Below, piece after piece: positions 35,425 to 45,036 of a stretch of 64,000 nt of DNA. The DNA is taken from NCBI GenBank assembly GCA_902774025.1, contig CACYGY010000021.1, positions 1-64,000 of the forward strand, written 5' to 3'. The notes beneath the pieces are model-generated. The model was not told where the DNA came from. It saw only the letters and a program-made list of their open reading frames with translations, and searched no databases. Each line of letters opens with the position of its first letter. Position 1 is the first letter of the stretch. The translations under genes and the position numbers were made by a program. This stretch comes from an uncultured Eubacteriales bacterium (GTDB lineage: Bacteria; Bacillota; Clostridia; Christensenellales; Aristaeellaceae).

Positions 35425-36315
35425 TTACCGGAGGATCATCCGGTTCGGCGCGGTACGGTAGTCACAGGTTGTGATGCCCTGCGAGTCACACCATTTCTTC
35501 AGTTCACGGGCATCATAGGTGTCTCCCACCATGAGCCACTCGGGAGCGTCGAAGAAAAGGACGGAGGGACGGAGCCGTTCGTAGAAGGCGGGCTTCTGTC
35601 CCCAGTTGCCGTGGTGCGCCGCCTGCACGAAGTCAGCGTGAAGCTGGTCCCCGTACCTCTCCAGAAGCAGGTTTCCCAGAGCAGGGTCCGACATGTCGCC
35701 GAGAAACAGAACGCTGTTTTCGCGCCCGGTCAGCTTCAGGACCAGGGAGCAGTTGTTGGCATAATCCGTGACAAGCTCCTGAACTTCCTGATCCCAGGCA
35801 TTGAAAACCTGAACATGGAAGCCGGGGATGTCCAGGGTATCATCCCGGTGAAGAAAGTGAATTCTGGAATCGCCTTCCGTCTGATCCAGAAAGAGGCGGA
35901 AGGTTTCAGGCGAGTCCCAGTCTCTGGCCGAGGGTTCAAAGGTTTCCCAGTCCAGGGGCGTTGCATAGACCGCTTCAATCCTGTCCCGGAACTCCGGGTA
36001 CACGGCGTTGAAGGCACCGATATGATCTTCATGATAGTGCGTCAGGAACCAGGCCTTGACCCTGCCGCCCTTTTCCCGGATCACCTGTCGGACCTGTTCG
36101 GCGTTGGCCGTCCACCCTCCGTCCAGCAGATACAGTGTCTGATCTCCGGGATTGTACAGGGAATAGAAACAGGCGTTATTGCCTGATGCGCACGCGTACT
36201 GGGTCAGTTCCCATTCGGCCCGGGCAGGGTGGCGCAGAAGACGCACCCCAAGGACCGAGGCGGCGGCAAGGAAAAGCAGAAGGGTGACAGTCAGGAGCAT
36301 TTTCCTGTTTTTCAT
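35425..36315 (-). CDS. membrane-anchored metallo-beta-lactamase-fold hydrolase
   Basis: A 296-residue protein with an N-terminal membrane anchor or signal (about 6-26). The rest is a metallo-beta-lactamase fold resembling the hydrolase part of ComEC/Rec2: LLDGGWTA, the zinc motif THYHEDHIGAF (HxHxDH, near residue 92), VLFLGDMSD and QAAHHGNWG. These ligands are complete, so it should be active, and the anchor places it outside the membrane. Substrates could be phosphodiesters, including DNA or phosphocholine-like groups. It is oriented against the surrounding polysaccharide genes and has its own promoter. Confidence 0.82.
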   Translation of the reverse strand: MKNRKMLLTVTLLLFLAAASVLGVRLLRHPARAEWELTQYACASGNNACFYSLYNPGDQTLYLLDGGWTANAEQVRQVIREKGGRVKAWFLTHYHEDHIGAFNAVYPEFRDRIEAVYATPLDWETFEPSARDWDSPETFRLFLDQTEGDSRIHFLHRDDTLDIPGFHVQVFNAWDQEVQELVTDYANNCSLVLKLTGRENSVLFLGDMSDPALGNLLLERYGDQLHADFVQAAHHGNWGQKPAFYERLRPSVLFFDAPEWLMVGDTYDARELKKWCDSQGITTCDYRTAPNRMILR

Positions 36316-36362
36316 GGAATCAACCTTTCCGGATCATGATGGTATGGCGGAGAATCCAGTTT

Positions 36363-36392
36363 ATCTTATCACAAACGGTGAAAGCCAAACAA
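36363..36392 (-). promoter_or_regulatory. probable promoter of the MBL-fold gene
   Basis: On the minus strand: TTGTTT (36392-36387), an 18-base spacer and TAAGAT (36368-36363). CAAACGGTGAA occurs twice as a direct repeat nearby (about 36372 and 36404) and could bind a regulator. Confidence 0.5.
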
Positions 36393-36457
36393 GGGAAATG
36401 TTGCAAACGGTGAATAAACCGCTCGGATCACACATCTTTTTTTCTTTTCCCATCATC

Positions 36458-36486
36458 TTGCGCTTTTGGATATCCTGTGATACAAT
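36458..36486 (+). promoter_or_regulatory. promoter of tRNA-Thr
   Basis: TTGCGC (36458-36463), a 17-base spacer and TACAAT (36481-36486), 21 bases before the tRNA. Confidence 0.75.
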
Positions 36487-36507
36487 GCCACCGTTGCCCT
36501 TGAGGGT

Positions 36508-36580
<73 letters not shown>

Positions 36581-36584
36581 TACG

Positions 36585-36623
36585 GAAGAGCCTGGAAGTT
36601 TTGTCTTTCAGGCTCTTCTTTTT
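36585..36623 (+). terminator. terminator of tRNA-Thr
   Basis: GAAGAGCCTG (36585-36594) pairs with CAGGCTCTTC (36609-36618), followed by TTTTT. Confidence 0.85.
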
Positions 36624-36672
36624 CATGGGATGTCTGTCTGTCGGGACATGCGACTCATATGGAGACCCTGAA

Positions 36673-37818
36673 ATGAAAGTTGCAATTGTGCATGACTGGC
36701 TTGTCAATTTTGCCGGAGCGGACCGGGTTGTGGACCAGATGATGCGGGTATTCCCGGACGCTGTGATTTATACGCTTGTTTATCGTCCGGAGGCTTTTCC
36801 CGGACATTTCCGGAAGTATGACGTGCGGACAACCTACATTCAGAAGATTCCCATGGCCGCGCACCTGTACAAGAATATGCTGTCCCTGATGCCGAGGGCT
36901 TTTGAGTCACTGGATCTGACAGAGTACGATCTTGTAATCTCATCGTCCTCCTCCTGCTCCAAGGGCGTGATTACCAGACCGGACGCGCTGCATATCTGTT
37001 ACTGTCATACGCCGGTCCGTTATGTCTGGAGCCATTATCACGAATATCTTTCCAATGCCTCCTGGCTGAAGCGCAGGATCATGCCGGGGATCATTCACAG
37101 AATCCGTCTCTGGGATTTTGCCGCCGCCCAGCGGGTGGACCTGTTTCTGGCAAATTCCCGGAACACGGCGCAGAGAATCCGGAAATACTACAGACGCACG
37201 GCCACCGTGATCTATCCGGGCGTGCATCTGGATGAAAAGCCTGCCGCGGAAACGGATGACGGGTACTATCTGATGGTCGGGCGGTTTGTGGCCTACAAGC
37301 GTTTTGACCTGGGAATTGAGGCCTGTACCCGGAGCGGACGGAAACTGATTGTGGCCGGCGGGGGCGATCTGGAAGCGGAGCTGAAGAAGAAGGCCGGAGG
37401 GACGGTGACCTTCATTCCGTCACCGGACGATGAAAGGATCCGGGAACTGTACCGGCACGCAAGAGCCCTGATCTTTCCGGGGGATGAAGACTTCGGGATT
37501 GTCCCGGTGGAGGCCCAGTCCTGCGGCTGTCCGGTTCTTGCCTATGGAAGGGGCGGAGCCTGCGAGACCATTCTGGACGGGGAAAGCGGTATTCTGTTCC
37601 GGGAGCAGAGTGTGGAAAGCGTTCTTGAGGCCATGGACACACTGGAGGAGAAGGGCGTGTCCATGAACCGCGGGGAAATCAGGCAGAGTGTGCAGCGGTT
37701 TTCGGAAGAACGGTTCCGTGAGGAGTTCCGCGTCTTTGTGGAAAGGGCATGGCGGGAGAGAAATCAGCCTTCACCGGACCGGTTCCCGGTGCCCGAAGGC
37801 AGTGAGGTTATCACATGA
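36673..37818 (+). CDS. GT4-family glycosyltransferase (WbaZ-like)
   Basis: A 381-residue family 4 glycosyltransferase of GT-B fold. It begins with the VAIVHDWLVNFAGADRVV strand typical of WbaZ-type mannosyltransferases, has HICYCHTPVRYVWSHYHEY in the N-terminal domain, YLMVGRFVAYKRFDLGIEA at the start of the donor-binding half, and the C-terminal EDFGIVPVEAQSCGCPVLA motif with the donor-phosphate-binding glutamates. A mannose donor fits the manC gene nearby, but this is inference. ATG 36673 follows GGAGACCC; the frame is open upstream into the tRNA terminator, which is not coding. The next gene overlaps by four bases. Confidence 0.9.
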   Translation: MKVAIVHDWLVNFAGADRVVDQMMRVFPDAVIYTLVYRPEAFPGHFRKYDVRTTYIQKIPMAAHLYKNMLSLMPRAFESLDLTEYDLVISSSSSCSKGVITRPDALHICYCHTPVRYVWSHYHEYLSNASWLKRRIMPGIIHRIRLWDFAAAQRVDLFLANSRNTAQRIRKYYRRTATVIYPGVHLDEKPAAETDDGYYLMVGRFVAYKRFDLGIEACTRSGRKLIVAGGGDLEAELKKKAGGTVTFIPSPDDERIRELYRHARALIFPGDEDFGIVPVEAQSCGCPVLAYGRGGACETILDGESGILFREQSVESVLEAMDTLEEKGVSMNRGEIRQSVQRFSEERFREEFRVFVERAWRERNQPSPDRFPVPEGSEVIT

Positions 37819-38897
37819 AAGTGGTGCAGCTTGTTTCCAATCTGGCATATGGATCGGCCATCGGCAATGAAGTGGTCATGTTTCATCGGGAACTGATCAG
37901 AAATCAGGTGGAGAGCTGGGTTGCGGCGCCGAATTATTCAGAAAGCATGGCGGCGGAAGTCGGTCTGCACGGCATGGAAGCGCTGGATCATCTGGCAGCG
38001 GAGGATGTGCTGATCTTTCATAAAGCCAGTGGAGATATTCTCACCTCCGCTTTCCTTAAAGCGGGGGGAAAGAAGGTCCTCCGGTACCACAACATCACCC
38101 CCGGGCGTTATTTTTTTCCCTATGATCAGCTGCGGGCCCTGAACCAGTGGCAGGGGCGCAGGCAGCTGAAGAAACTGGTCCGGGAGAGACTCTGGGCATG
38201 GTGTGTCAGTCAGTATAACGGGCAGGAACTGCTGGATATGGGACTGAGTCCGGACAGAGTCCGGGTTTTTCCTATTCTGATGGAGAAGAGGCAGCAGTGG
38301 ACACAGCCGGATCCTGAGATTTTGCGAAAATACGGTAACGGGAGCGGCCTGCGTATGATTTTTGTGGGGCGGATTGTGCCCAACAAGCGTTTTGAGGACG
38401 TGATCCGGGTCTATGCCCTGTATCTCAGGGAATATGATCCCCGCGCGCAGCTTTTTCTGGTGGGCTCCTGGGAAGGACATGAAAAATACTACGCGAAGCT
38501 CCGGGGCCTGTGCGCGGATCTGAAACTGGACCGGGTTGTCTTTACGGGACGGGTATCCGACGCGGAGAAGGAAGCCTATTATTCGATTTCGGACCTGCTG
38601 GTATGCATGAGTGAACACGAGGGTTTCTGCATTCCCCTGATTGAGGCCATGGAACATGATCTCCCCGTGGTCGCCAGAGCCGCCTCGGCTGTGCCGGAAA
38701 CACTGGGACAGGCAGGCGTCCTGATTCAGGGAAGAGACTGGAAGACCATGGTGGAGAGGATTCATGCGCTGCGGTCCGATTCCGGAGCGAAGGACGATCT
38801 TGTCAGGGCGCAGAAAGAATGGTGCCGCCGTTACGCCTATGAGCAGGTGAAGGAGCAGTTCGGGAAGAATCTGCGGGAGGTCATGGAGGCAGAATGA
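37815..38897 (+). CDS. GT4-family glycosyltransferase
   Basis: A 360-residue GT-B glycosyltransferase of family 4. The donor-binding half starts at MIFVGRIVPNKRFEDVIRV (about residue 177) and contains EHEGFCIPLIEAMEHDLPVVA (near 270), where the E-x7-E pair contacts the donor. The N-terminal half has FHKASGD and LRYHNITPG segments. It is translationally coupled to both neighbours by ATGA overlaps. GDP-mannose or GDP-D-rhamnose are plausible donors given the genes downstream; the sequence does not prove it. Confidence 0.88.
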   Translation: MKVVQLVSNLAYGSAIGNEVVMFHRELIRNQVESWVAAPNYSESMAAEVGLHGMEALDHLAAEDVLIFHKASGDILTSAFLKAGGKKVLRYHNITPGRYFFPYDQLRALNQWQGRRQLKKLVRERLWAWCVSQYNGQELLDMGLSPDRVRVFPILMEKRQQWTQPDPEILRKYGNGSGLRMIFVGRIVPNKRFEDVIRVYALYLREYDPRAQLFLVGSWEGHEKYYAKLRGLCADLKLDRVVFTGRVSDAEKEAYYSISDLLVCMSEHEGFCIPLIEAMEHDLPVVARAASAVPETLGQAGVLIQGRDWKTMVERIHALRSDSGAKDDLVRAQKEWCRRYAYEQVKEQFGKNLREVMEAE

Positions 38898-39037
38898 AAC
38901 AGAAGTTGTGGTTTAAGCCTCTGTTCCTGATCCATAACCGGACCTACCAGCAGCTGAACCGGGAAGCCCGGCGGAAAAAGCTGGAGCGGTACCGCGGAAA
39001 ACTGAACAATGCCATCCGATGGATGCGGAGAGAATAG
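38894..39037 (+). CDS. small basic protein, 47 residues, unknown function
   Basis: A short frame that begins in an ATGA overlap with the preceding glycosyltransferase and ends 36 bases before the next one. It encodes MKQKLWFKPLF, then a strongly basic helix-forming stretch with REARRKKLERYRG. The good translational coupling and codon use like its neighbours suggest that it is real. It could be a small membrane-surface or enzyme-associated peptide. I do not recognise a family. Confidence 0.5.
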   Translation: MKQKLWFKPLFLIHNRTYQQLNREARRKKLERYRGKLNNAIRWMRRE

Positions 39038-39073
39038 GCGATCGGACGGCAGGCAGAGACCGGAGGAAAGTCA

Positions 39074-40120
39074 GTGGCCGAAACAAAGAGAATCGTGGTC
39101 AACGGCAAGCTTCTTGACCATGCGATGAACGGAATTCCGCGTTATGTCTGCGAGGTTCTGAAAGCTCTGGACAGAATCGGGAGCGACCGGTACCGGATCA
39201 CGGTGATCATGCCGGAGGGCCATGACTGGGCCTGGCATCCGGCGAACCTGGAAATGGTGAAACTGCCCCCGTGCGCCGGATGGGATCTGAGGCAGGCGGA
39301 GCGGTACGCCCGGGAATGCGGCGCCCTGTATGTGCAGATGGCGAATCGCGGGGCCGTATACCGGAACAGCGTTTGCGTGGTGCATGACGTGAGGCCGCTG
39401 ACCGAAAAGCCCGGCCTTTCGGGGAAAAAATGGAAAAACAGCCTGAAGTACAGGATGGGTTTTGATCTGGCCATCCGGAACAGTCGGGAAATCGTTGCCG
39501 TATCGTGCTTTACCCGGGACGAGATCCTGCGTCTCCGTCCCCGGTTTCAAAAACCGGTGACCATTATCGGGAACGGATGGGAGCATCTCAGGGAGATCCG
39601 GGAAGATGACAGGGTTTTCGCGGAATTCCCCGGGCTGCGGAAGGGAAAGTATATCCTGGCGGTGAGCAGTATAGCCCCTCATAAAAATTTCAGGTGGATC
39701 GTGGAAAACGCGAAGTATAATCCGGAGCTTCAGTATGTCATTGTCGGAAAGACGGACACGCGGCTGTGGAGCGAGGATACCGGGGTTTTCCGGGATCATG
39801 TGGTCTATCTGGATTACAGGTCCGACGAGCAGCTGATCAGCCTGTACCGCAACGCAGGCGGACTCGTGTTTCCCTCGCGGTATGAGGGCTTCGGGATTCC
39901 CCCTCTGGAGGCCATGAGTTTCGGGCTGAAGGTCTGGGTTTCCGATATTCCGGTGATGCATGAGATCTTCGGGGACACGGTGCGGTATATCCATCCGGAC
40001 AGGCCGGAGGTCCGCCTTCAGGATCTGCCGGAACCGGCAGGCAGAGCGGATCAGGTTCTGGAAAAATACAGATGGGCGGCGGCGGGACAGGCATGGCATG
40101 ATCTGTTCTGCAGGCTGTGA
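39074..40120 (+). CDS. GT4-family glycosyltransferase
   Basis: A 348-residue GT-B glycosyltransferase resembling family 4 mannosyltransferases that use GDP-mannose. The N-terminus carries MNGIPRYVCEVLKAL, then VCVVHDVRPL. The C-terminal half has ILAVSSIAPHKNFRWIVENA and FPSRYEGFGIPPLEAMSFGLKVWVS, which contains the EGFGxxxLEA donor motif. The start is GTG 39074, placed by CGGAGGAAAG. It directly precedes manC. Confidence 0.9.
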   Translation: MAETKRIVVNGKLLDHAMNGIPRYVCEVLKALDRIGSDRYRITVIMPEGHDWAWHPANLEMVKLPPCAGWDLRQAERYARECGALYVQMANRGAVYRNSVCVVHDVRPLTEKPGLSGKKWKNSLKYRMGFDLAIRNSREIVAVSCFTRDEILRLRPRFQKPVTIIGNGWEHLREIREDDRVFAEFPGLRKGKYILAVSSIAPHKNFRWIVENAKYNPELQYVIVGKTDTRLWSEDTGVFRDHVVYLDYRSDEQLISLYRNAGGLVFPSRYEGFGIPPLEAMSFGLKVWVSDIPVMHEIFGDTVRYIHPDRPEVRLQDLPEPAGRADQVLEKYRWAAAGQAWHDLFCRL

Positions 40121-40143
40121 GGCAGACCAGACGGGAGACAGGC

Positions 40144-41220
40144 ATGAAAACAGCAGTACTTATCATGGCAGGCGGCAGAGGAGAACGCTTCTGGCCGAGA
40201 AGCAGGCAGAATACACCCAAGCAGTTTCTGTGTCTGACGGACACGAAGAGAACCATGATCCAGTGCACGGTGGACAGGCTGAGGCCCTTTGTGGCGATGG
40301 AAGACATTTTCGTGGCCACAGGCGAGCTGTACAGGGATCTTGTGCGCCGGCAGCTGCCGGATCTTCCGGAGGAGAACATTATCGTGGAGCCCTGTGCCAG
40401 GAACACGGCGGCGTGCATCGGGCTGGGGGCTGTTCACATGCGGAGGAAGTACGGAGATGCCGTCATGCTGGTGCTTCCCTCGGATCATCTGGTGACGCAG
40501 CAGAAGATGTTTCAGAATGTGATCCGGACGGCATCGGAAATCGCGGAAAAAACGGATGCTCTGATCACCCTGGGCATTACGCCTTCCAGTCCGGATACGG
40601 GATACGGGTATATCCGCTATGACATGGAAAAGCCGCAGGTGATGGGGCAGGCCTATCATGTGGCTGAGTTTACGGAAAAGCCCGGTCTTGAAAAAGCCCG
40701 GAAATATCTGATCAGCGGGGATTACCTCTGGAACAGCGGCATGTTCATCTGGCGGGTGCAGACCATCCTGCAGGAAATGCACCGCTGGATGCCCGGCCAT
40801 GCCGCGGCCATGGAGGAAATCGGAGCGGCTCTGGGAACAGAGCATCTCAGGAGCGTCACCGACAGATGTTTTACCGCACTTCCGTCCGTTTCCATTGACT
40901 ACGGCATCATGGAAAAAGCCGGGCTGATCCTGACCATTCCTTCCTCCTTTGGATGGGATGACGTGGGTTCCTGGCAGGCCGTGGCCAGAATGCATGAGGC
41001 GGACGCGAATGGCAATATTCTGGACGGTGACGCGGTTGTTCTGGATTCGGAAGACTGCATTGTCCAGGGCGGCAGACGCATGATCGCCATGATCGGCATG
41101 GAGCACACGGTGGTGGTGGACACGGAGGATGCGCTGCTGATCTGTGACAGCTCTCATACGTCGGACATCAAGAAACTGCTGGAACAGCTTCGCCGCAGGG
41201 GAAGAGAGGACCTGCTCTGA
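40144..41220 (+). CDS. manC: mannose-1-phosphate guanylyltransferase
   Basis: The enzyme makes GDP-mannose from GTP and mannose-1-phosphate. The 358-residue protein has the nucleotidyltransferase signature [14 protein letters not shown] and the sugar-phosphate-binding lysine in PKQFL, then [14 protein letters not shown] and [10 protein letters not shown]. It lacks the isomerase domain of bifunctional ManC/AlgA, so mannose-6-phosphate must come from elsewhere. ATG 40144 is preferred over GTG 40117 because GGGAGACAGG lies just before it. It starts the GDP-mannose to GDP-D-rhamnose gene set manC-gmd-rmd. Confidence 0.93.
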   Translation: MKTAVLIMAGGRGERFWPRSRQNTPKQFLCLTDTKRTMIQCTVDRLRPFVAMEDIFVATGELYRDLVRRQLPDLPEENIIVEPCARNTAACIGLGAVHMRRKYGDAVMLVLPSDHLVTQQKMFQNVIRTASEIAEKTDALITLGITPSSPDTGYGYIRYDMEKPQVMGQAYHVAEFTEKPGLEKARKYLISGDYLWNSGMFIWRVQTILQEMHRWMPGHAAAMEEIGAALGTEHLRSVTDRCFTALPSVSIDYGIMEKAGLILTIPSSFGWDDVGSWQAVARMHEADANGNILDGDAVVLDSEDCIVQGGRRMIAMIGMEHTVVVDTEDALLICDSSHTSDIKKLLEQLRRRGREDLL

Positions 41221-41255
41221 CAGGCGGCACGAGACTGAAGAGAAAGGATTTCCAC

Positions 41256-42302
41256 ATGAAAAAAGCACTGATCACCGGAATTACGGGCCAGGACGGGAGT
41301 TTTCTGGCGGAGCTGCTCCTTGAAAAGGGATATGATGTGCACGGCATGATCCGAAGGTGTTCCGTGCCCACGACAGAGAGGATTCAGTCCATTCTGGGGC
41401 ATGAACATCTGACACTGCATGAGGGTGATCTGTCGGATTCCAGCAGCATCCTGAGAATCATGAGTCTGGTCAGGCCGGATGAGGTCTACAATCTGGCCGC
41501 CCAGTCTCATGTGCAGGTGAGCTTTGACGCGGCGGAGTATACAGGGGATGTGGACGCGCTGGGCGTGCTGCGCATTCTGGAGGCGGTAAGAACCCTGGGA
41601 CTGGAGAAAACCTGCCGGGTCTATCAGGCCTCCACCAGTGAACTGTACGGGAAAGTGGAAGCCTGTCCGCAGGATGAGATGACCCCCATGCATCCCTTCA
41701 GCCCCTATGCCGTGGCCAAGCTGTACGGATACTGGATGATCCGTGAATACCGGGAAGCCTATGGCGTGTTTGCATGCAACGGTATTCTGTTCAATCATGA
41801 ATCCGAAAGGCGGGGCGAGCAGTTTGTGACCCGGAAGATCACAAGAGCCGCGGCCCGGATTGCCTGCGGTCTCCAGGATCACCTGGAGCTGGGCAATCTG
41901 GACAGTCTCAGAGACTGGGGGTATGCCCGGGACTATGTGGAATGCATGTGGCTGATGCTTCAGCAGCCTGTGCCGGATGACTATGTGGTGGCCACCGGAG
42001 AGCAGCATTCCGTCCGGGAGTTTACAACCCTGGCTTTCCGGGAGTGCGGTATCGAGCTGGAATGGCGGGGCCAGGGGCTGGAGGAGAAGGGATATGACGC
42101 TCGGGGTGTGATGCGGGTCTGCGTCAATCCCGCATGGTTCAGACCTACGGATGTGGTGAATCTTCTGGGCGATCCCCGCAAGGCAAGAACCGTGCTGGGC
42201 TGGAATCCCCGGAAGACCAGCTATGAGGAGCTCTGCCGGATCATGGCCCGGCACGATCTGAAACTGGCGCGGCAGGAAGCCGGAATGAGGGACGGGGTAT
42301 GA
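41256..42302 (+). CDS. gmd: GDP-mannose 4,6-dehydratase
   Basis: It converts GDP-mannose to GDP-4-keto-6-deoxymannose. It is an extended SDR enzyme of 348 residues: the NAD(P)-binding [19 protein letters not shown] at the start, the family motif [12 protein letters not shown], catalytic Thr/Glu in QASTSELYG, the catalytic YxxxK in [12 protein letters not shown], and [24 protein letters not shown] precedes the ATG. The stop overlaps the start of rmd by four bases, so the product is probably passed to that reductase. Confidence 0.95.
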   Translation: MKKALITGITGQDGSFLAELLLEKGYDVHGMIRRCSVPTTERIQSILGHEHLTLHEGDLSDSSSILRIMSLVRPDEVYNLAAQSHVQVSFDAAEYTGDVDALGVLRILEAVRTLGLEKTCRVYQASTSELYGKVEACPQDEMTPMHPFSPYAVAKLYGYWMIREYREAYGVFACNGILFNHESERRGEQFVTRKITRAAARIACGLQDHLELGNLDSLRDWGYARDYVECMWLMLQQPVPDDYVVATGEQHSVREFTTLAFRECGIELEWRGQGLEEKGYDARGVMRVCVNPAWFRPTDVVNLLGDPRKARTVLGWNPRKTSYEELCRIMARHDLKLARQEAGMRDGV

Positions 42303-43258
42303 AGAGAGTCCTCCTGACCGGAGCGGCGGGGTTTGTCGGGCCCTATCTGATCCGGGAGATGAAGGCAGGCGGCTGGGACGTCATTGCTACGAAACTGCCC
42401 TCCGAAAGCATTGAGCCGGTGGAAGGTGTGGAGATCCGGGACCTGGATGTGATGAAGCCCTCTGATCTGGATTGCCTTTCCGAAGTGCAGCCGGACTGTG
42501 TGATTCATCTGGCAGGGATCAGTTCCGTGAAGTTTTCCTGGCAGAATCCGGACCTGACAATGGATGTGAACATCAAGGGGGTTTCCCATCTCCTGGAGAG
42601 TATCCGGAAAATGCGGGAAAAACCCAGGGTCCTGCTTATCGGCTCCTCTGAGATCTATGGTCTGTCCCAGAAAAGAGGGGTTCTGCTGGAAGATATGCCT
42701 GCGGAACCGGCCAATTACTACGCCATATCCAAGTATGCTCAGGAGAAGATGGGATTCATGCTGGGGAACGCCTACGGTATCCAGGTCATCTCCACCCGTT
42801 CCTTCAACCATATCGGTCCCGGGCAGAATGACACCTTTGTGGTTCCCAGTTTCTGCAGGCAGATCGCGGAAATTGAGGCAGGGCTCAGGAATCCAGTGAT
42901 TCTCGTGGGCAATCTGAATGTCAGCAGGGATTTTACCGACGTGCGTGATATCGTCCGTGCCTACCGGTTCCTGACGGAAGAGGGAAAACCGGGCACGCTT
43001 TACAATGTGGGCAGCGGGAAAGCGGTTCACCTGGACGACCTTCTGAAAAAGCTCATCTCCATGAGTACCCGGCAGATTTCCGTGAGAGTCGATCCTTCCA
43101 GGTTCAGGCCGGCGGATATGCCCTACGTGCAGGCAGGGATTGATCGGCTGCAGAGAGATACGGGATGGGCGCCTGTTCATGAACTGGAGGACACGCTGAG
43201 AGAAACGCTGGACAGCTGGCGGGAACAGGTCCAAAGAGAGATGGAACAGAAGACGTAA
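42299..43258 (+). CDS. rmd: GDP-4-keto-6-deoxy-D-mannose reductase (GDP-D-rhamnose forming)
   Basis: A 319-residue short-chain dehydrogenase. It has [15 protein letters not shown] at the N-terminus, [14 protein letters not shown], the catalytic serine region [21 protein letters not shown] (YxxxK), and [17 protein letters not shown], which is characteristic of RMD reductases that yield GDP-D-rhamnose. A GDP-L-fucose synthase would have different C-terminal epimerase residues, so GDP-D-rhamnose is favoured. It is translationally coupled to gmd. Substrate identity is an inference from the pair. Confidence 0.87.
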   Translation: MKRVLLTGAAGFVGPYLIREMKAGGWDVIATKLPSESIEPVEGVEIRDLDVMKPSDLDCLSEVQPDCVIHLAGISSVKFSWQNPDLTMDVNIKGVSHLLESIRKMREKPRVLLIGSSEIYGLSQKRGVLLEDMPAEPANYYAISKYAQEKMGFMLGNAYGIQVISTRSFNHIGPGQNDTFVVPSFCRQIAEIEAGLRNPVILVGNLNVSRDFTDVRDIVRAYRFLTEEGKPGTLYNVGSGKAVHLDDLLKKLISMSTRQISVRVDPSRFRPADMPYVQAGIDRLQRDTGWAPVHELEDTLRETLDSWREQVQREMEQKT

Positions 43259-43296
43259 GGATACAGAGGCGAGGGGACAGGGGGCAGAAATGACCC

Positions 43297-44496
43297 ATGC
43301 GTGAACGAATTGCATTTGTCTGTCAGCGCTATGGCGAGGATGTCAACGGAGGCGCGGAAGCATACTGCCGGCAGATCGCTGAGAAGCTCACGGCTTTTTA
43401 CGATGTGGACGTCTACACGACCTGCGCGAGAGATTACATGATCTGGGAGAATGTGTACCCGGAAGGAATGCAGGAGGACAACGGGGTTCACGTTCTGCGC
43501 TTTCCGGTGGAGCGTCCCAGGCGGAAATGGGTCAAAAAAGGCCTTTCTGTCTGGATGAGGCTGGTGCCCTTTCATTCCGACAGGAGTGAAGAGGCCTGGC
43601 TGCGGGCCCAGGGACCGGTGTGCGAAAAGGCGCTGAACACCCTGTGGAACAGCCAGGATCAGTATGTATCCATCTTTTTCATGACCTATCTCTATTACCT
43701 GACGGCCTTTGGGATTCCAAGAGGTTTCAGGCGCGCTGTGCTGATTCCCACAATCCATGATGAGAAACCGGCCCGGCTCCGCTGGTTCCACCGGGTTTTT
43801 TCCGCGTGCAGCGGAATTGTATGGAACAGCCCGGAAGAGCGGGATTTTGCCCATCGGGTGTTTCCTGAATCCGTGGGAAAACCGTCCATTCTGGCGGGAA
43901 TCGGCGTGGAATGTCCCCGGAATCTGCCGGAGAGGCATGTGCTTCCCGAGAAGGACTGTCCCTATGTCGTTTACGTGGGGCGGATCGATCCGGAGAAGGG
44001 ATGCCGGGAGATGCTGGACGCCTTTGTGCGGTTTGCCAGGGAAAATCCTCATCAGCTCCGCCTGGTGCTGGTGGGCCGGAGCGTCATGACGGTCCCGGAT
44101 CATCCGGACATCCTGCAGATGGGATTCCTGGAGGAAAGGGAAAAATGGCAGATCATGCGGGACGCCAGAGGACTGGTGCTGTTTTCACGCAATGAGAGCC
44201 TTTCCATGGTGGCGCTGGAAAGCATGTGCCTGGGAAGGCCGATTCTGGTCAGCGCGGAGAGCAGCGTGCTCAGAGGGCATGTGGTGCGAAGCCGGGCGGG
44301 CATTGTTTTCCGGGATCAGGCTTCCTTTGAAAAGGGGCTGCTGTTTCTTACAAAGGACAGTGAGTCCTATGTGAACATGGGAGAGAACGGGAAGCGCTAC
44401 ATACAGGAAAACTACAGCTGGCAGATGATTACGGGCCGTTATGTTTCACTGATTGAACAGATGAAAAGTCTGCCGGAGGAATCCGGCAGAGCGTGA
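43297..44496 (+). CDS. GT4-family glycosyltransferase
   Basis: A 399-residue GT-B enzyme. Residues 1-20 (IAFVCQRYGEDVNGGAEAY) give the first strand with the glycine-rich NGGAE loop of the acceptor domain, and PTIHDEKPARL lies midway. The donor domain starts at YVVYVGRIDPEKGCREMLDAF and includes SLSMVALESMCLGRPILVS. The usual EGF of the donor motif is ESL here, as in some other GT4 subfamilies. Its sugar is not predictable. It comes after rmd with a 38-base gap. Confidence 0.88.
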   Translation: MRERIAFVCQRYGEDVNGGAEAYCRQIAEKLTAFYDVDVYTTCARDYMIWENVYPEGMQEDNGVHVLRFPVERPRRKWVKKGLSVWMRLVPFHSDRSEEAWLRAQGPVCEKALNTLWNSQDQYVSIFFMTYLYYLTAFGIPRGFRRAVLIPTIHDEKPARLRWFHRVFSACSGIVWNSPEERDFAHRVFPESVGKPSILAGIGVECPRNLPERHVLPEKDCPYVVYVGRIDPEKGCREMLDAFVRFARENPHQLRLVLVGRSVMTVPDHPDILQMGFLEEREKWQIMRDARGLVLFSRNESLSMVALESMCLGRPILVSAESSVLRGHVVRSRAGIVFRDQASFEKGLLFLTKDSESYVNMGENGKRYIQENYSWQMITGRYVSLIEQMKSLPEESGRA

Positions 44497-44514
44497 GGAA
44501 ACGGAAGTGAGCGT

Positions 44515-45033
44515 ATGGGGCAGGGGCTGAATGAAACTGTACTTCGGATGTATCAGGATATTGAAGGTCAGCTGGATGAGCAGAATGCCGAGGGAAAGGA
44601 TGCTCTTGCCAGGATCAAGCCGGAGCTCCTCCATCTGTATGTCAGCATGAATCCGGACAGCGTGAATTATCTGGAATTGAAAAATCTGGAGAACCGGGAT
44701 TTCTTTGTGGCTCTGGTGATATGCATCTGCAGGCGCGCGCCAACGGAGACGGACTGGGCCAGCTGGGAACACAGAATCCGGTACTGGCCGCAGGAAAGGT
44801 TTCAGCATGCCCTGATCCGGGATCTGACCCTCTCAGGGGAATCCAGGGCCAAGGGCACCTGGCTGGATCACTATGCACTGGATATCCCGCACCGCAGATG
44901 GGTGTTCCTGAGGAGTGCCGAAGGCAGGGAGTCTGTTCTTTACGACAAACTGCATGGCGTGTATTCCAGGCTGCCTTTCCGTGTCCGTGTTCTCATCAAG
45001 CGTATGGCGCCGCCGCAGTGGCGAAGGGGATAA
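44515..45033 (+). CDS. small DUF4214-like protein of the polysaccharide locus
   Basis: A 172-residue soluble helical protein. Residues 55-115 contain NRDFFVALVICICRRAP and RFQHALIRDLTLSGES, which resemble a DUF4214 repeat, a module seen on glycosyltransferases and surface proteins. No catalytic motif is evident. It lies between two GT4 genes, three bases before the next one, so it may help to organise or regulate the glycosyltransferase. Assignment to DUF4214 is tentative. Confidence 0.55.
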   Translation: MGQGLNETVLRMYQDIEGQLDEQNAEGKDALARIKPELLHLYVSMNPDSVNYLELKNLENRDFFVALVICICRRAPTETDWASWEHRIRYWPQERFQHALIRDLTLSGESRAKGTWLDHYALDIPHRRWVFLRSAEGRESVLYDKLHGVYSRLPFRVRVLIKRMAPPQWRRG

Positions 45034-45036
45034 GAT

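Noticed and set aside
36601-36672. Upstream extension of the WbaZ-like glycosyltransferase
   Set aside because: It lies in the tRNA terminator, and the standard first strand of the protein begins at ATG 36673.
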